A stretch of 64,000 nucleotides of DNA, taken from positions 124,001 through 188,000 of the forward strand of contig NZ_JBHULY010000013.1 of the NCBI RefSeq assembly GCF_042684665.1. The letters run 5' to 3'. The position numbers and the translations under genes were made by a program. Under the pieces are notes generated by a model, which saw only the letters and a list, made by a program, of their open reading frames with translations, made no database searches and was not told the origin of the DNA. Positions 62,431 to 64,000 of this stretch are shown here, piece after piece (within the stretch, counting starts at the first letter, position 1; the number at the start of each line of letters is the position of its first letter). This stretch comes from Jejuia rubra. GTDB lineage: Bacteria > Bacteroidota > Bacteroidia > Flavobacteriales > Flavobacteriaceae.

Positions 62431-62518
62431 TCTCCCCAAAGGGGAGAAACACATTCCTAGAAAATAATTTAGAGTTAGAGTGGAATTCCTCCCCTTTGGG
62501 GAGGCTAGGAGGGGCTTC
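62431..62518 (+). repeat. CTCC palindromic repeats after the TruA-family gene
   Basis: A perfect hairpin TCTCCCCAAAGGGGAGA (62431-62447) begins right after the stop codon. A second copy, CCTCCCCTTTGGGGAGG then CTAGGAGGGGCTTC, occupies about 62487-62518 and is the closest relative of the repeats inside hisH and hisI. Confidence 0.88.
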
Positions 62519-62528
62519 CGTTTGAGTG

Positions 62529-62690
62529 GGTTGCGTTAGGGATAGAAGTGGCATCCTTTTGCTTTTTGAAATCGGGGATTGGAATTTTGCAAATTGTAAC
62601 GATTCCTTCCCAATAGCTATCGGGATTCGCAGGAATGACAGAAAGCAAAAGATATAACGGATAGCCCGACCCTTGTGGTAACGCCCAAGT
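62529..62690 (+). ncRNA. Candidate structured repeat element with a nested GTCATTCC-type hairpin
   Basis: GCGTTAGGGATAGAAGTGG then CATCC opens the element, and ACGGATAGCCCGACCC then TTGTGGTAACGCCC closes it. GCGTTA (62533-62538) pairs with TAACGC (62679-62684). CTTTTGCTTT (62556-62565) pairs with AAAGCAAAAG (62642-62651). A foreign repeat (GATTCC ... GCAGGAATGAC, about 62601-62639), with inner near-palindrome CCCAATAGCTATCGGG, sits in the distal loop. The flanking motifs are familiar to me from intergenic sites in many flavobacteria; whether it is transcribed as RNA is unknown. Confidence 0.55.
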
Positions 62691-62840
62691 TATTCTTAAA
62701 ATCCTTTAACATTTTATTGGCGTATTAACTTAAAATTATGTTAATGCCCGCGCTTAATGGTTAAACCCTGTTAAAGGGCTTGACAAAACTGCTATTTCCT
62801 ATAAGTTGTTAGTGAGTTTAATTAATAAAAAACACAAGAA
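62691..62840 (+). promoter_or_regulatory. Upstream region of the Dps-like gene
   Basis: AT-rich sequence with GGTTAAACCC TGTTAAAGGGC and a TTGACA (62780-62785) followed 14 bases later by TATAAG. The spacing is short for a sigma-70-type promoter and no TAnnTTTG box was found. The regulator is unknown. Confidence 0.3.
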
Positions 62841-63344
62841 ATGAGCTATTTAAACATGAATGATGAAGAGTTAATACCTGTGGTGGTTGAATTGAATGTT
62901 TTATTAGCGGACTACCACGTGTATTATCAAAAATTAAGAAGTAAACATTGGAACATCATCGGGAAGAATTTTTTCGATCTGCATGAGCAATTTGAAGATA
63001 TGTACAATGATGCAAAAGTTAAAATCGACGAAATTGCCGAACGTGTTTTAACATTGCGTTACCACCCGATGAGTAAGTTGGAAGATTACTTAAAAACCTC
63101 GAGTATTTTAGAGGATGCACCGATGAAAACCGATGAGGATATGGTGATTGAAACCCTAAAAGACCACAAGCTACTGTTGGTGCAAATGGGGAAAGTGATC
63201 GAAAAGGCCGAGGCGATTTCTGATGAAGGTACTATCGATTTGATGGGAGCATACATACGAGAACTTGAAAAGACAAGTTGGATGCTAAATGCCTGGACGA
63301 AAAAGACTTCGGGGAGTTTAAAGGAAACTGTTGTTGAGGCTTAA
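62841..63344 (+). CDS. dps: Dps/ferritin-like DNA-protection and iron-storage protein
   Basis: A 167-residue four-helix protein. LLADYHVYYQKLRSKHWNIIGKNFFDLHEQFEDMYND contains the ferroxidase-site pattern (H-W near residue 37, then D and E in FFDLHEQFEDMYND). The C-terminal helix has LEKTSWMLNAWTKKT. Dps proteins oxidise iron with peroxide and protect DNA in stress. It is monocistronic or followed by mscS with a 49-base gap. Confidence 0.9.
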   Translation: MSYLNMNDEELIPVVVELNVLLADYHVYYQKLRSKHWNIIGKNFFDLHEQFEDMYNDAKVKIDEIAERVLTLRYHPMSKLEDYLKTSSILEDAPMKTDEDMVIETLKDHKLLLVQMGKVIEKAEAISDEGTIDLMGAYIRELEKTSWMLNAWTKKTSGSLKETVVEA

Positions 63345-63393
63345 TTGCTGTATAGATTGAACCTAAGAAAACAATATTAACCTTTAAAATCGA

Positions 63394-64000
63394 ATGAAAA
63401 TGAAAGAAACAATGTCTACGGCATTTAACAATTTAATAGAAAAACTTCAAGGTTGGGTAAGTGCCATAATAGAAAATATACCAAATTTAATTCTAGCCGT
63501 AGTGGTGATGGTAGCATCCTACTTTGTGGCAAGATATACCAGAAAGCTAATTTTAAAGCTAGTTGAAAAACGGGTACCCCAAAAATCCATTGCTAACATA
63601 ATTGCCAAAATTTCGGCAGTAGTTGTTGTTGTGGCGGGACTGTTTTTGGCCTTGGGAATTATGAACCTAAGTAAAATGCTAACCTCCTTATTGGCAGGTG
63701 CTGGTGTTGCAGGTTTAGCTATTGGTTTAGCATTGCAAGGTACATTATCTAACACTTTTGCTGGTGTAGTAATTTCGTTTAGAAAACGTATACAATTAGG
63801 CAATTGGGTAGAAACCAATGGCTATTCTGGAGAGGTAATTGATGTGAATTTGAAAGAATTTGTTTTAAAAGAAGCCGATAATAATATTGTGGTGATTCCT
63901 AATAAAATGATTCTTGAAAACCCATTGAAGAACTATTCCTTGACCACACGAATGCGAGTGTTTTTAGAGTGTGGCGTGGGCTACGAATCTGATTTGGAAG
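63394..64000 (+). CDS. MscS-family mechanosensitive channel, partial (runs off window)
   Basis: An ATG at 63394 (MKMKETMSTAFNNLIEKL) opens a frame to the window end. Three membrane helices are visible (IPNLILAVVVMVASYFVAR; ISAVVVVVAGLFLALGIM; the pore helix LLAGAGVAGLAIGLALQGTL). The beta domain follows: FAGVVISFRKRIQLGNWVE and VVIPNKMILENPLKNYS. It is a small-conductance osmotic safety valve; the C-terminus is missing. Confidence 0.92.
   Translation, partial: MKMKETMSTAFNNLIEKLQGWVSAIIENIPNLILAVVVMVASYFVARYTRKLILKLVEKRVPQKSIANIIAKISAVVVVVAGLFLALGIMNLSKMLTSLLAGAGVAGLAIGLALQGTLSNTFAGVVISFRKRIQLGNWVETNGYSGEVIDVNLKEFVLKEADNNIVVIPNKMILENPLKNYSLTTRMRVFLECGVGYESDLE

Noticed and set aside
1..64000. 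CRISPR arrays, phage genes, integrases, IS elements, tRNA and rRNA genes
   Set aside because: None was seen. The palindromic repeats are irregularly spaced and differ in family, so they are not a CRISPR array.

Overview
This is a chromosomal window from a member of the Flavobacteriaceae (Bacteroidota). The evidence is AT-rich sequence, promoter -7 boxes of the TAnnTTTG type in front of many genes, a bifunctional lpxC-fabZ gene, the type IX secretion regulator PorX, a SusC/FecA-type outer-membrane receptor, lipoproteins with an acidic CNKEE or CSKNDDD start, and dense GTCATTCC-type and CTCCCC-type palindromic repeats. No IS element, prophage, tRNA, rRNA or CRISPR array was seen.

Region 1 (1-30006) is a large surface or exopolysaccharide locus. 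A leftward block (16080 down to the window edge) holds UDP-sugar enzymes (TviC-like epimerase, UDP-glucose dehydrogenase, TviB-like dehydrogenase), a GT2 and several GT4-type glycosyltransferases, a Wzx flippase, a Wzy-like polymerase, a hexapeptide acetyltransferase, an AsnB-like amidotransferase, a phosphoglycosyl transferase and a truncated FemAB/GNAT-like protein. A rightward block holds an AlgI-like MBOAT acyltransferase, its SGNH-like partner and a PL1 pectate-lyase-like lipoprotein. A second AsnB-like gene points left. A final rightward block holds a DegT-type aminotransferase, a membrane 4,6-dehydratase, a Wza-type export lipoprotein and a Wzc-type tyrosine kinase, closed by a strong terminator. 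Together these predict a Wzx/Wzy polymer rich in (amino)uronic acids, probably partly amidated and O-acetylated, with a dedicated lyase.

Region 2 (30069-42534) is mixed: aroB, proline dehydrogenase, a second small glycan cluster (DUF4258 protein, phosphoglycosyl transferase, soluble CapD-like enzyme), alanine dehydrogenase, an outer-membrane receptor, a small exported protein overlapping a membrane-protein gene, tsaE, porX and an HD-domain hydrolase.

Region 3 (42649-53581) is housekeeping: lpxD, lpxC-fabZ, lpxA, efp, an LpxD paralogue, sucD, a small lipoprotein, fabG, a vWA-like membrane protein, an SPFH protein and a methyltransferase.

Region 4 (53582-64000) is the complete histidine operon hisGDCBHAFI followed by a TruA-family gene. 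It is preceded by a transcription attenuator with a leader peptide containing three consecutive His codons. Nearly every junction in this operon carries palindromic repeats, and one repeat family has entered the N-terminal coding sequence of both hisH and hisI in the same reading frame. After a repeat-rich gap come a Dps-like gene and the start of an MscS channel gene.

The most interesting signals are the his attenuator, the in-frame coding repeats, the structured repeat element at about 62529-62690, and an array of five phased ATCGAT-type boxes in front of the lyase gene.
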